A DNA stretch of 64,000 nucleotides from Serratia entomophila (GCF_021462285.1 NZ_CP082787.1:2666001-2730000), one strand, 5' to 3'. Counted from the first letter of the stretch, positions 50,315-59,622 are shown. Translations and numbers: made by a program. The notes: generated by a model from the letters alone, not told the origin.

Positions 50315-50341
50315 AAAGGGCACGCTCAGGCGTGCCCTTTT
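50315..50341. terminator. bidirectional terminator between yciC and the SulP gene
   Basis: AAAGGGCACGC / GCGTGCCCTTT stem with a 4-base loop, T-run on the right and A-run on the left. Confidence 0.93.
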
Positions 50342-50343
50342 GC

Positions 50344-52047
50344 TTATGGCGCTGCGGGCGCTTCCGCGTGCTCCTTGCTTTGGATCAGCTTCAGCGCCAG
50401 ATACAGATCCGGTACCAGAATCAAATCCTTGTCGCGCCCCAACCGATTGATGCGAAACCAGCGCGTCAGCTCGGTACGCCGCCCCGCCAACACCAGCTTG
50501 ACGTTACGCTGTAACAGGTCGCGTTTCAATTCATCGATTGCCGCCAGCACGCTGATATCCGCATGGGTAAAGCTGGCGACAGCATCCACCACCACCCAGC
50601 GCGGCTGGAACGGCGTGCTGTCCACCAGATTGAGGATACGCCGTTTGAAATAGGCCACGTTGAAGTAGGTCAACGGCGAGTTAAAGCGGTACATCATCAC
50701 CCCGGGCACCGGCGTGATGCCGTTATTGTTGCCCATTGAATGGATCATTCCCTCTTCGTTCACCCCCAGCAGCTGTTCCGTCGGGCGGAACACCGTGCGC
50801 AGAAACTGCATCAACCCCAGCAATACCGCCAGCCCGATGCCGCTGATAACCCCCACCAGCAGCACGCTCAGGAAGGTGAACATCGCCAGGCGAAAAGCCT
50901 GGACGTTGCGGCGGCGCAGGATCCAAATGCCGCGAAAGTCCAGCAGTGACCAGGCCGCATACATCAACACCACGCCCAACCCCGCCACCGGAATAAACTG
51001 CAGTGGCGCCATCAGGAACAACAATACAAAAGCGATCGCCGCCGCCGCAATAATCGACACCAACTGGCTCTTGCCGCCGTTGGCGTCATTGACCGCGGTG
51101 CGCGAATCCGCCCCGCTGATCGCGAACCCCTGCGACAGCGCCGAGACGATATTCACCAACCCCAACGCGCGGAACTCGGCGTCGGCGTTCACCTCATAGC
51201 CGTTCCTGGCGGCGAAGCTGCGGGCGGTCAGCATCATGCTGACAAAGCTCACCACCGCCAGGTTAAGCGCCGGGATCACCATGTCGCGCAGCAGGCCCGG
51301 CTGGAAGTCCGGCCATTGAACGATGGGCAACATGCCGCCGAAGCCGCCTACCGTCACTACCCCATGCTGTTGCAACCCGCCCGCCCAGGTGGCGAAGGCC
51401 GCCAGCACGATGGCGAACAGCGGCGCCGGCCAGTTGGGGCGCCATTTTTTAAACCCGATCAGCGTGATTAAGGTCAGCAAAGACACCGCCATAGTCAGCC
51501 AGTCGCTGTGCAGCAGGTTGCCGGGCAGCGCGTAGATGCGTTCGATCAGCTGCGCCGGCCGCGCCGTAAACCCCAGAACCTTGCCAATCTGATCGACGAT
51601 AATAGTGATCGCGACACCGTTCAGCAGCCCGCTGAGGATCGGCCGTGAAAGCAGATCCGCCAGGGCGCCCAGCTTGAAGCGGCTGGCCAACAGGCACCAG
51701 CCGCCCATCATCGCCGTCATCATGATGGTCAATTGCCAATGCCGTTCCATATTGCCCGCCGCCAGCGGCGTCACCACCGCGGCGATCACCGCGCAGGTCG
51801 CGGCATCCGGCCCGACAATCAGCTGGCGCGAAGATCCGAAAAACGCATAGGCCACCATCGGTAAAATACAAGAATAAAGTCCCACCACCGGGCTAACCCC
51901 GGCCAGCTCCGCGTAGGCGATAGCCACCGGCAAAGCGACCGCCGCCACCGACAGCCCGGCGCGAATATCCGGCTTAAGCCAGCTGCGCTGATACCCTAAC
52001 AAATGCGTCAAACCAGGCGTCAGGGCCTGGAGAGATTTCCACTGCAT
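50344..52047 (-). CDS. SulP/SLC26 family anion transporter with STAS domain
   Basis: The 567-residue protein has about 12-14 membrane segments carrying the SulP signature region PVAIAYAELAGVSPVVGLY (about 40-60). NGVAITIIVDQIGK and AISGADSRTAVND follow. A C-terminal STAS domain (about 440-550) includes ITPVPGVMMYRFNSPLTYFN and VVVDAVASFTHADISVL. Family members carry sulfate, bicarbonate or dicarboxylates (for example DauA); the substrate cannot be told. It lies on the opposite strand between yciC and yciB, which adjoin in E. coli. Confidence 0.9.
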   Translation of the reverse strand: MQWKSLQALTPGLTHLLGYQRSWLKPDIRAGLSVAAVALPVAIAYAELAGVSPVVGLYSCILPMVAYAFFGSSRQLIVGPDAATCAVIAAVVTPLAAGNMERHWQLTIMMTAMMGGWCLLASRFKLGALADLLSRPILSGLLNGVAITIIVDQIGKVLGFTARPAQLIERIYALPGNLLHSDWLTMAVSLLTLITLIGFKKWRPNWPAPLFAIVLAAFATWAGGLQQHGVVTVGGFGGMLPIVQWPDFQPGLLRDMVIPALNLAVVSFVSMMLTARSFAARNGYEVNADAEFRALGLVNIVSALSQGFAISGADSRTAVNDANGGKSQLVSIIAAAAIAFVLLFLMAPLQFIPVAGLGVVLMYAAWSLLDFRGIWILRRRNVQAFRLAMFTFLSVLLVGVISGIGLAVLLGLMQFLRTVFRPTEQLLGVNEEGMIHSMGNNNGITPVPGVMMYRFNSPLTYFNVAYFKRRILNLVDSTPFQPRWVVVDAVASFTHADISVLAAIDELKRDLLQRNVKLVLAGRRTELTRWFRINRLGRDKDLILVPDLYLALKLIQSKEHAEAPAAP

Positions 52048-52279
52048 GCTATTTTCCGTGGTAAATTATGCGGCTATTATTACGCTTACTATGCGGTGTC
52101 GCGATCGCACTGGCAATCCGCCCGCAGCGAACTCGCGATCTCAATCGTAAGTTTATGCAAATTCCTGCTTTCGCGGCAGAAATCCGCCGGCCAAACGCCG
52201 ATAATCAGCGGCTCCCGGCGGTACACAGAGCTCGCCGAATCCGGTATAGTCGGCCGATGAACAGATGATGGATTGATTT

Positions 52280-52819
52280 ATGAAGCAGTTTCTTGATTTC
52301 CTCCCGCTAATTGTCTTTTTTGCTTTTTATAAGCTGTACGATATCTACGTGGCTTCCGGCGCGCTGATCGTCGCCACCGCGTTGGCGCTGGTGTTTACCT
52401 GGGTGAAATACCGCAAGGTAGAGAAGATGACGCTGATCACCTTCCTGATGGTGCTGGTGTTCGGCACCCTGACGCTGGTGTTCCATAACGATTTATTTAT
52501 CAAATGGAAAGTGACGGTAATCTACGCGCTGTTCGCGCTGGCATTGCTGATCAGCCAACTGGTGCTCAAAAAACCGCTGGTGCAGCGCATGCTGGGCAAA
52601 GAGCTGACGCTGCCGGACAAAGTGTGGAGCAACCTCAACCTCGCCTGGGCGATGTTCTTCCTGGCCTGCGGCCTGGCGAACATCTACGTCGCCTTCTGGC
52701 TGCCGCAAAGCGTGTGGGTTAACTTCAAAGTATTCGGCCTGACGGTGCTGACGCTGGTGTTCACCCTGATTAGCGGCATCTATATTTATCGGCACATGCC
52801 GGAAGAACAGAAAAAATAG
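52280..52819 (+). CDS. yciB: intracellular septation protein A / inner membrane-spanning protein YciB
   Basis: The 179-residue integral membrane protein has five hydrophobic segments. It starts [20 protein letters not shown] and contains [21 protein letters not shown] and a terminal [13 protein letters not shown], as in E. coli YciB. It affects envelope integrity and septation, and interacts with elongation and division proteins. The ribosome site is weak (GATGG). A strong hairpin separates it from yciA. Confidence 0.96.
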   Translation: MKQFLDFLPLIVFFAFYKLYDIYVASGALIVATALALVFTWVKYRKVEKMTLITFLMVLVFGTLTLVFHNDLFIKWKVTVIYALFALALLISQLVLKKPLVQRMLGKELTLPDKVWSNLNLAWAMFFLACGLANIYVAFWLPQSVWVNFKVFGLTVLTLVFTLISGIYIYRHMPEEQKK

Positions 52820-52835
52820 TTACATAATTGTTAAT

Positions 52836-52857
52836 GCCTGCGGCGCTTGCCGCAGGC
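52836..52857 (+). terminator. hairpin between yciB and yciA
   Basis: GCCTGCGGC / GCCGCAGGC with a 4-base loop, 17 bases after yciB, without a T-run. It may attenuate read-through into yciA. Confidence 0.6.
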
Positions 52858-52893
52858 AGTATGATGTTATCCCTTCTCAATAAGCAGACAGCT

Positions 52894-53322
52894 ATGACAC
52901 AACAACGACCTTTACCCAGCGGCGAACTGGTGCTGCGCACGCTGGCGATGCCGGCAGATACCAACGCCAACGGTGATATTTTTGGCGGCTGGCTCATGTC
53001 GCAAATGGATATCGGCGGCGCTATTCAGGCCAAGGAGATCGCCGAAGGGCGCGTGGTGACAGTACGCGTCGACGGCATGACCTTTCTGAAACCGGTGGCG
53101 GTGGGTGACGTTGTCTGCTGCTATGCGAACTGCATTCGCACCGGACGCAGCTCGATCACCATCAACATCGAGGTGTGGGTCAAGAAAGTCTCTTCCGCGC
53201 CGATTGGCCAGCGCTACCGCGCCACCGAAGCGGTGTTTACCTATGTGGCGGTGGATGACGAAGGCAACTCGCGCGCCCTGCCCGACGGCAAGATGAATTT
53301 CCGCGTCGGCTTCGAAGAATAA
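52894..53322 (+). CDS. yciA: acyl-CoA thioester hydrolase YciA
   Basis: The 142-residue hotdog-fold thioesterase cleaves a broad range of acyl-CoAs. The catalytic block NANGDIFGGWLMSQMDIGG (about 21-39) is fully conserved, with RVDGMTFLKPVAVGDVV and INIEVWVKKV following. ATG 52894 matches E. coli; in-frame ATGs at 52861/52864 lie inside the hairpin region and are less likely, though the chosen start has a poor ribosome site. It converges on tonB through a shared terminator. Confidence 0.94.
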   Translation: MTQQRPLPSGELVLRTLAMPADTNANGDIFGGWLMSQMDIGGAIQAKEIAEGRVVTVRVDGMTFLKPVAVGDVVCCYANCIRTGRSSITINIEVWVKKVSSAPIGQRYRATEAVFTYVAVDDEGNSRALPDGKMNFRVGFEE

Positions 53323-53341
53323 GCCGGGTTGCAAACAGCAA

Positions 53342-53368
53342 AAAGGGTCGCCGCGGCGACCCTTTTTT
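53342..53368. terminator. bidirectional terminator between yciA and tonB
   Basis: An 11-bp stem AAAGGGTCGCC / GGCGACCCTTT with T-run and opposite A-run. Confidence 0.93.
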
Positions 53369-53385
53369 ATTGGCGCAGCCACCGG

Positions 53386-54129
53386 TCAGTTGACTTCGGA
53401 GGTGCCATCCAGCTTGAAGCGGATAGTGACGGTGCGATCTTTCGCCTCTTTGGCTTCATACCGCCATTTGCGCATCGCCTGCTTCACTTCGCGTTCGAAC
53501 ATATTGCGCGGTTCGGCGGACAGAATGCGCACGTTGCTCACGCGGCCGTCGCTGTCGATGTCAAACTGCACCCGCACATTGCCTTCAATCTGCAATGCCA
53601 GCGCGCGCGGCGGATACATCGGCTTGGATTGCACCAACGCCTTAGGCGCCGCATCGCGTGAATTGCCCTGCACTGGCGCAGACGGCGCCTGTTTCACCGG
53701 CGCGTTGTCGACAGGCTTGGCCGGTGCGTTGTTTTCAAACGGCGAAGGCTCGCGCGGCTCCACTTTCTTCGGCTGCGGTTTAACCTGTTTTTCCACCTTC
53801 GGCTTGGGTTTCGGCTTAGGCTTGGGTTTTACCGGCTCCGGCTTTAAGATCGCCTTCGGCGGCGGCTCCGGTATAGGTTCCGGCTCCGGCTCGGGTTCAG
53901 GCTCTACCTGCGGCGGCTCGGGTTCGGCCGGTGCGGGCGGTGGCGGCTCCGCCATAGTGGCGGTATTGACCATCATGACGCTGATCGGCGCGTCCTCCGG
54001 CTTGGGCAACTCCATCACTTCCTTGACGGAAGCATAAAGCAAGCCCACCACCAGGGCGCTATGTAAGCCAACGGACAGGACAATCGGCACTGACAAACGG
54101 CGATTAAGGAACATCTTTTTTAGCGGCAT
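53386..54129 (-). CDS. tonB: energy transducer TonB
   Basis: The 247-residue inner-membrane protein transmits proton-motive force from ExbBD to outer-membrane siderophore and B12 receptors. An N-terminal anchor (about 13-32, with the conserved [14 protein letters not shown]) is followed by a periplasmic proline-rich spacer (about 60-130) with consecutive Glu-Pro and Lys-Pro repeats. The C-terminal receptor-binding domain has [20 protein letters not shown] and [19 protein letters not shown] Fur-like site lies about 37 bases upstream of the start. The position next to yciA and near yciI is conserved. Confidence 0.97.
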   Translation of the reverse strand: MPLKKMFLNRRLSVPIVLSVGLHSALVVGLLYASVKEVMELPKPEDAPISVMMVNTATMAEPPPPAPAEPEPPQVEPEPEPEPEPIPEPPPKAILKPEPVKPKPKPKPKPKVEKQVKPQPKKVEPREPSPFENNAPAKPVDNAPVKQAPSAPVQGNSRDAAPKALVQSKPMYPPRALALQIEGNVRVQFDIDSDGRVSNVRILSAEPRNMFEREVKQAMRKWRYEAKEAKDRTVTIRFKLDGTSEVN

Positions 54130-54165
54130 AATGATTCTGTTTCCTCTGGTTCGCCAAGTTTAAAT

Positions 54166-54184
54166 GCAAATAGCAATCATATTC
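54166..54184. promoter_or_regulatory. Fur box of tonB
   Basis: GCAAATAGCAATCATATTC matches the 19-base Fur consensus GATAATGATAATCATTATC at 12 positions, in the tonB upstream region. Iron-Fur repression of tonB is known. Confidence 0.6.
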
Positions 54185-54325
54185 AATAACGAATGGCAAA
54201 CTATCGCTTTAATCGTCGGTATTCGCGGTTAAAACCAGCAAACTCATAAGGATATTAACCTTTGCGTTGCCTTTTCACTGCGCGATTTATACGCTTTGTT
54301 AACCTGTTTTACCGACGTTAAAAAC

Positions 54326-54347
54326 AAAAAAACCCGCCGTAGCGGGT
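54326..54347 (-). terminator. queH terminator
   Basis: On the minus strand ACCCGC / GCGGGT with a CGTA loop is followed by a T-run, about 20 bases after queH. Confidence 0.8.
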
Positions 54348-54365
54348 AGTTATCGTCATTGCGGG

Positions 54366-55019
54366 TTATTCTTCGTCGCCATAGTACAGCACGCCCAGCT
54401 TGATCAGCTGGCGCCCCTGCGCCTTGCGGTGCAAGTTGGTATCGCGCAGCGAATAAACGCAGCCGCAATACTCTTGCTGATAAAAGCGTTCCCGCTTGCT
54501 GATCTCTATCATGCGCGACGCGCCGCCCTTCTTGCGCCAGTTGTAATCCCAATACACCAGCTCGGGGTACTTTTCCGCCGCGCGGACACCGCAGTCGGTG
54601 ATCTGCTGCATGTTCTTCCAGCGTGAAATGCCCAGTGAGCTGGAAATGGCGTCGTAGCCGTGCTCGTGCGCATACAGCGCGGTGCGTTCAAAGCGCATGT
54701 CAAAACACATGGTGCAGCGAATGCCGCGCTCCGGCTCGTTTTCCATGCCCTTGGCGCGGGCGAACCAGTTGTCGGTATCGTAATCGGCGTCAATGATCGG
54801 CACCCCATGCTGCTCGGCAAAGCGGATATTCTCCTCCTTACGCAGCAAGTATTCCTTTTGCGGGTGGATATTCGGGTTATAGAAGAAAATGGCGTACTCG
54901 ATGCCGGACGCCTGAATGGCTTCCATCACCTCACCGGAACAGGGGGCGCAGCAAGAATGCAGCAGCAGCTTGCTTTTCCCTTCGGGCAGTTCGAGTTTTT
55001 CCCTAATCAGTTCCGCCAT
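54366..55019 (-). CDS. queH: epoxyqueuosine reductase QueH
   Basis: The 217-residue iron-sulfur enzyme performs the last step of queuosine synthesis in tRNA, as the non-cobalamin alternative to QueG. The cysteine signatures are [10 protein letters not shown] (Cys23, Cys24, Cys27), [14 protein letters not shown] and [12 protein letters not shown]. Conserved blocks [12 protein letters not shown] and [11 protein letters not shown] are present. GAGGTG precedes the ATG. E. coli relies on QueG and has no queH here; this gene is inserted between tonB and yciI. Confidence 0.93.
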   Translation of the reverse strand: MAELIREKLELPEGKSKLLLHSCCAPCSGEVMEAIQASGIEYAIFFYNPNIHPQKEYLLRKEENIRFAEQHGVPIIDADYDTDNWFARAKGMENEPERGIRCTMCFDMRFERTALYAHEHGYDAISSSLGISRWKNMQQITDCGVRAAEKYPELVYWDYNWRKKGGASRMIEISKRERFYQQEYCGCVYSLRDTNLHRKAQGRQLIKLGVLYYGDEE

Positions 55020-55197
55020 TCTCTCACCTCTCGCACATGACTTAGTTAACCGCGCGGCGCACTATACGAATAAAAACTAGCGGCTTCAAGGCATAAGCGC
55101 CAGCACCAACGGAATTTCACCCTTGGGCGTTCCCTTGCCGCGCCTTTTGCGCTACTTTGATTTCACCGTTTTATGGCAATGATTTTAAAGGTGAAAC

Positions 55198-55494
55198 ATG
55201 CTTTATCTGATCTACGCGCAAGACGTTCCCAACTCGTTGGACAATCGCCTGTCGGTACGCCCGGCCCATTTGGCGCGCCTGCAGGCGCTGCGTGACGCCG
55301 GCCGTTTACTGGTGGCGGGCCCTAACCCGGCTATCGACAGCAACGATCCGGGCGCCGCCGGTTTCACCGGCTCGACGGTGATTGCGGAGTTCGCGTCGCT
55401 GGAGGAAGCCAAGGCCTGGGCCGAACAGGATCCTTACGTCGCCGCCGGCGTTTATGCCGACGTGACGGTGAAGCCGTTCAAGCAAGTGTTCTGA
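55198..55494 (+). CDS. yciI: YciI family protein
   Basis: The 98-residue protein has the ferredoxin-like YCII fold. It contains the conserved His ([22 protein letters not shown]) and [18 protein letters not shown] hydrolase or dehalogenation-like role has been suggested for the family, but the reaction in enterobacteria is unknown. AAAGGTG lies before the ATG. The neighbour of tonB in E. coli. Confidence 0.94.
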   Translation: MLYLIYAQDVPNSLDNRLSVRPAHLARLQALRDAGRLLVAGPNPAIDSNDPGAAGFTGSTVIAEFASLEEAKAWAEQDPYVAAGVYADVTVKPFKQVF

Positions 55495-55652
55495 GCCGCC
55501 TGGCCGCATTAACCAAGCGCGTTCCCTGACCGGCCGGTTCGGAACGTGCTGTCCCCCGCCAATTCGGTTCAAAAAATGCCCAGCCGCAGGGCATAAAATC
55601 CGCCGCGCCTCTATTGTCAAAGAGTCATTTTTCGACAACCGGGAGAATACCC

Positions 55653-56603
55653 ATGCGGCTGGACATACATGCTCATCTGTGGAGCACCGAGTATCTGGAT
55701 CTTTTGCAATCGTTCGGCGTACGGGAAGTCGCCGAGTACCGGCAACTGGGCGCCGGCCGCACCGAGAGCGAGCTTAGCGCGCGTTTCGCGCTGCTGGACG
55801 CCGCACATATCGACATGCAGGTTTTATCGGCAACGCCGCTGTCGCCGCATTTCGAGGATGAAAAAACGGCGGTTGACGCGGCTCGCAGGGTCAATGACGA
55901 ATACGCGGAACTGGTGCAGCTATACCCCGATCGCTTCCGCGCGATCGCCTCACTGCCGCTGCCGCATATCGACGCCTCTTTGCGCGAGCTGGACAGAACC
56001 CTCTCGCAGCTCGGCATGCTGGGCGCCTGCATCACCACTTCGGTGCTCGGGCTGTCCATCGCCAACCCGCTTTTCGAACCGCTGTACCAGGAACTCGATC
56101 GCCGCCACAGCGTGTTGGCCATTCATCCCGCCGGGCGCGGCGCGCTTTCCCCGCTGATTACAGATTATCAGTTGACCTGGTCGATCGGCGCCCCTGTCGA
56201 GGATAGCGTCGCGGCAATGCATTTTATTCTTAACGGCATTCCTCAGCGTTTCCCCGGCATGAAGGTCATCGTGCCGCACCTCGGGGGGCTGCTGCCGATG
56301 GCGCTGGAAAGAATCGATCAAACCGTGGCGTGGGAGGCGCCGGGCACGCCGGAGAAACCGAGCCGCGCCGCACGGCGCATGTGGTACGACACCGTGGGGC
56401 ATGACCATGTTCCCGCCTTGCAGGCGGCGGTGGCGACCTTTGGCGCTGAGCGTTTGCTGTTCGGCACCGACTTCCCTTTCCAGCCGGGAGCGCTATTCCA
56501 CACCACGGTGGACTATATCCGCCGCTCCGGCCTGCCGGAGCAACAGATTGCCGCGATCCTGGACCGCAACGCGGCCGAACTGTTTGGCCTGGCGGACAGA
56601 TAA
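55653..56603 (+). CDS. amidohydrolase of the ACMSD/decarboxylase-like family
   Basis: The 316-residue TIM-barrel metal enzyme begins MRLDIHAHLW with the HxH metal motif at residues 5-7. It continues with LSATPLSPHF, GMLGACITTSVLG, LAIHPAGRG (metal His), VIVPHLGGLLPMALERIDQ and a late LFGTDFPFQPG with the metal-binding Asp. This is the amidohydrolase-2 (ACMSD, gamma-resorcylate decarboxylase-like) pattern, so it probably decarboxylates or hydrates an aromatic or dicarboxylic acid. ATG 55653 has GGGAG upstream. No pathway partner is adjacent; the terminator shared with a TetR gene follows. Confidence 0.85.
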   Translation: MRLDIHAHLWSTEYLDLLQSFGVREVAEYRQLGAGRTESELSARFALLDAAHIDMQVLSATPLSPHFEDEKTAVDAARRVNDEYAELVQLYPDRFRAIASLPLPHIDASLRELDRTLSQLGMLGACITTSVLGLSIANPLFEPLYQELDRRHSVLAIHPAGRGALSPLITDYQLTWSIGAPVEDSVAAMHFILNGIPQRFPGMKVIVPHLGGLLPMALERIDQTVAWEAPGTPEKPSRAARRMWYDTVGHDHVPALQAAVATFGAERLLFGTDFPFQPGALFHTTVDYIRRSGLPEQQIAAILDRNAAELFGLADR

Positions 56604-56631
56604 AAAAAAGGCCAGCGCGGAGTCGCTGGCC
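56602..56631 (-). terminator. terminator of the tetR gene
   Basis: On the minus strand GGCCAGCG / CGCTGGCC is followed by a T-run (plus-strand A-run 56602-56609). It may also affect the converging amidohydrolase. Confidence 0.8.
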
Positions 56632-56732
56632 AAAGGGTTCTTCGAGGGAATATCTTGTCGCATAAACATATTCCTTCTGCTTTCGGCCCGCCATCTATAA
56701 ATACGATAGGCAATGTCTCACCGCCGCGCTTT

Positions 56733-57290
56733 TTACTGCTCGCGGTCCTCGCCGCCCAGTATCAACGCCTGCATATCGGCAAACATCGACTCCCACTCTT
56801 GTTGGTCAATCTCCATCAGGCCGAAGAAGCGCAGCATAAACGCCCCTTCGGTCGCCAGGAAGGCCAGACGCGCCCGCTTACCCCGATCGCTAGCCAAATC
56901 CAGGCCGGCAATGCGGCTGCGATACCATTCGCGGGTACTGTCCAGGTGTTCCGGGGTCTGAATCAGCGTGGCCATCAGCCCCGCGGCTTTGGCGCTCGAG
57001 GTTTGGTCCGAGCTGCAGGTCGCCTGCATATGCGCCTTTACGCCGGTCACGGGCGACGGATTTTCCCCGGCGATAGCGTCGAAGACCCGGTCGTAAGCCT
57101 TGCCCCAGCGGTCGAACATCGCGTCGATCAGCGCGTCTTTGCTGCCGAAGCAATATTGCACTCCCCCTTTGGAGATGCCCATCGCCTTGGCGACCGAGTC
57201 AATGGTCAAGCCGGCCGCCCCCTGGGTGGCGACTATCTCTTCAGCCACGTCCAGAACCTTGTCGCGATCGATGCTGCGTTGACGCCCCAT
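56733..57290 (-). CDS. TetR-family repressor of the adjacent efflux gene
   Basis: The 185-residue protein has a TetR helix-turn-helix (about 8-50, EEIVATQGAAGLTIDSVAKAMGISKGGVQYCF) and a helical ligand domain with a Trp/Tyr-rich region. GAGGGG precedes the ATG. It is divergent from an MFS drug-efflux gene, with a 12-base palindrome between them, the layout of SmvR/SmvA in Klebsiella and QacR/QacA. The ligand cannot be read. Confidence 0.88.
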   Translation of the reverse strand: MGRQRSIDRDKVLDVAEEIVATQGAAGLTIDSVAKAMGISKGGVQYCFGSKDALIDAMFDRWGKAYDRVFDAIAGENPSPVTGVKAHMQATCSSDQTSSAKAAGLMATLIQTPEHLDSTREWYRSRIAGLDLASDRGKRARLAFLATEGAFMLRFFGLMEIDQQEWESMFADMQALILGGEDREQ

Positions 57291-57309
57291 TGAGAAACCC
57301 CTCTTTTCA

Positions 57310-57321
57310 ATACGTACGTAT
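57310..57321. promoter_or_regulatory. probable TetR-family operator
   Basis: ATACGTACGTAT is a perfect 12-base palindrome 19 bases upstream of the tetR start and 92 bases upstream of the MFS start. It is the only palindrome in this 123-base divergent interval that I can see. Confidence 0.7.
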
Positions 57322-57413
57322 GGATATATATTATGTTCAGTATAACACCCGTTGATATACGGGGGTTACCGATGGCGACGCCACCGCGTCGTCCACTTTT
57401 GTGGAATATAATT

Positions 57414-58886
57414 ATGCACGCCCATAACCGCTGGCTGATCCTGGCAATGATTTCCAGCGCGCTGTTTCTGATTGTCATTGATATGACGGTGTTATACACC
57501 GCTCTGCCTCGTTTGACGCAGGCGCTGGACGCCGGCGCCTCGCAAAAACTTTGGATCGTCAACGCCTATCCGCTGGTGGTCGCCGGCCTGTTGCCCGGCG
57601 CCGGCATGCTGAGTGACCGCATCGGCCACAAGCGGCTGTTTATCGCCGGGCTGCCGGTGTTTGCCGCCGCTTCGCTGTGTGCGGCCTTCTCGCCCAGCGC
57701 CGAATGGCTGATCGCCGCACGGGTGTTCCTTGCCGTAGGTGCGGCGATGATGATGCCGGCCACCCTGTCGATCGTCCGCCACGTATTTGCCGACGAACGC
57801 GAACGTGCGCTGGCGATCGGCATCTGGGCGGCGGTCGCCTCCGGCGGCGCGGCCATCGGCCCGGTGGTCGGCGGCGTGCTGCTGGAGTATTTCTGGTGGG
57901 GATCGGTATTCCTGATCAACGTCCCGGTGGTAATGCTGGTGTTGCCGCTGGCCTGGCGACTCATTCCGCACTGCGGCGGCAATAACCCGCGTCCCGCAGA
58001 CATCATCGGCTCCGTGCAAATCATGATCGGCCTGGTGGGCAGCATCTATGCCCTGAAAGAGCTGAGCAAGCCGGCCCCCTCGTTGGCCGCATTGGCGATC
58101 GCGGCCACGGCCGGCGTGCTGTTTCTCAGCCTGTTTGTGCGCCGCCAGCAGCGCTGCGACAGCCCGATGATTGATTTCTCACTGTTTCGCAACCCGCTGT
58201 TTGCCGGCGGCGTCGGGGTCGCCCTGTTGTCGATGGTGGCGCTGATTGGCGTCGAGCTGGTGTTGAGCCAGCGCCTGCAGCTGGTATTGAACCTTAGCCC
58301 TCTGCAAGCGGCGCTGTTTATTTTGCCGATCCCGTTGGCCTCCGCGCTGGCCTCGCCTCTGGCCGGGTTGCTGCTGCCGCGTTACGGCGAGCGCTGCCTC
58401 ATTCTCGGCGGCTTTACGCTAACCGCGCTCGGCATCGCCGGGCTGGCCGCCCTGTATCAAAGCGATATGGCGCTGCAGCTGGCCTGCCTGTTTATCATCG
58501 GCTTTGGCCTGGGCGGCGCGATCACTGCCGCCTCCACCGCCATCATGCTGAGCGCGCCGGAAGAAAAATCCGGTATGGCGGCGTCGATTGAGGATGTGTC
58601 CTATGAGCTCGGCGGCGTATTGGGCATCACGCTGCTCGGCGGTCTGATGACGGCGGTTTATAGCCATAGCCTGACGCTGCCCGCCGATCTGGCCGCGGGC
58701 GAGCTGGCCTACGACAGTATCGACGAAGCGCTGCGGCTGGCCGTCGGTCTGGCGGCCGAACAGGCGCAGCAATTAACGCAGCTGGCGCGCCAGGCTTTCG
58801 ATCGGGCGTTTATTTCGGTGCTGACTGCCGCGGCGTTATTAATGGCGCTGGGCGCCGGCGCGGTAAAACTGGCCTTGCGAAAATAA
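57414..58886 (+). CDS. MFS drug efflux transporter (DHA2, SmvA/QacA-like)
   Basis: The 490-residue protein has 14 predicted membrane segments, the DHA2 drug:H+ antiporter layout. Motifs are VLYTALPRLTQAL in helix 1, GMLSDRIGHKRLF (motif A) and IWAAVASGGAAIGPVVGG (motif C). Similarity to SmvA, the methyl viologen and cationic biocide exporter, is apparent in GGVLLEYFWWGSVFLINVP. The start is unclear: ATG 57414 gives a short tail before helix 1, while ATG 57372 has a GGGGGT site and adds 14 residues. It is divergent from a TetR gene. Confidence 0.87.
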   Translation: MHAHNRWLILAMISSALFLIVIDMTVLYTALPRLTQALDAGASQKLWIVNAYPLVVAGLLPGAGMLSDRIGHKRLFIAGLPVFAAASLCAAFSPSAEWLIAARVFLAVGAAMMMPATLSIVRHVFADERERALAIGIWAAVASGGAAIGPVVGGVLLEYFWWGSVFLINVPVVMLVLPLAWRLIPHCGGNNPRPADIIGSVQIMIGLVGSIYALKELSKPAPSLAALAIAATAGVLFLSLFVRRQQRCDSPMIDFSLFRNPLFAGGVGVALLSMVALIGVELVLSQRLQLVLNLSPLQAALFILPIPLASALASPLAGLLLPRYGERCLILGGFTLTALGIAGLAALYQSDMALQLACLFIIGFGLGGAITAASTAIMLSAPEEKSGMAASIEDVSYELGGVLGITLLGGLMTAVYSHSLTLPADLAAGELAYDSIDEALRLAVGLAAEQAQQLTQLARQAFDRAFISVLTAAALLMALGAGAVKLALRK

Positions 58887-59084
58887 GCGTAAGCGCGGCT
58901 TTTTCCGCTAACCGATTCTGCGTAAACTGATTCGGCAATTTGCTTTACGGATTTATCGCCATTGGTTTCAGCGATGGCAACGATGCTTTGAATCGCATTT
59001 AACCCTGCGATAAATCTGGTTACTGTGTTTGTTATGGAAACGAGTCTGTCTACAATCGGAACAAATAATCAGGAGAAGATTATT

Positions 59085-59576
59085 ATGGCAACGGCGAAGA
59101 AAGCGACAAAAACCCATATCGGCCTCGACAGTAAGCAATCGGCAAAGCTGGCCGAAGCGCTGAACGCGCTATTGGCGAATTATCAGGTGCTGTATATGAA
59201 CGTGCGCGGCTACCACTGGAATATTACCGGCCCGCAATTCTTTGAGCTGCACGCTAAATTCGAAGAAACCTATAACGACCTGCTGACCAAGGTGGACGAA
59301 CTGGCGGAGCGTATTCTGACGCTCGGTTCGCAGCCGCGGCATGCCTACAGCGACTATTTGAAGACCGCCGATATCAAAGAGGACACCAACGTGACCGACG
59401 ATAAAGGCACGTTGCGCGGTTTATTGAGCGGTTATTCCGTGCTGCTGCAGCAACAGCGCGAACTGCTGGCGCTGGCAGCCGAGGCCGGCGACGAAGGCAC
59501 CTCTTCACTGATGAGCGACTACATCAAGGAACAGGAAAAACAGGTCTGGATGCTGAACGCCTATCTGGGTAAATAA
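59085..59576 (+). CDS. Dps family DNA-binding ferritin-like protein
   Basis: The 163-residue mini-ferritin forms a 12-mer that oxidises ferrous iron with peroxide and can protect DNA. The ferroxidase residues lie in MNVRGYHWNITGPQFFELH AKFEETYNDLLTKVDELAER. A short basic N-terminal tail (ATAKKATKTH) could bind DNA. AGGAGA precedes ATG 59085; the longer frame from 59025 is not typical. This is a second Dps-like gene candidate, not at the usual dps locus beside glnHPQ. It may be induced by peroxide or starvation; no OxyR site is clear. Confidence 0.92.
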   Translation: MATAKKATKTHIGLDSKQSAKLAEALNALLANYQVLYMNVRGYHWNITGPQFFELHAKFEETYNDLLTKVDELAERILTLGSQPRHAYSDYLKTADIKEDTNVTDDKGTLRGLLSGYSVLLQQQRELLALAAEAGDEGTSSLMSDYIKEQEKQVWMLNAYLGK

Positions 59577-59590
59577 GCCCCGCCATTATG

Positions 59591-59619
59591 AAAAAACAGT
59601 CCCGCAAGGGACTGTTTTT
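59591..59619. terminator. bidirectional terminator between the dps-like gene and yciY
   Basis: ACAGTCCC / GGGACTGT stem with a GCAA loop and A/T-runs on both sides. Confidence 0.92.
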
Positions 59620-59622
59620 CTC

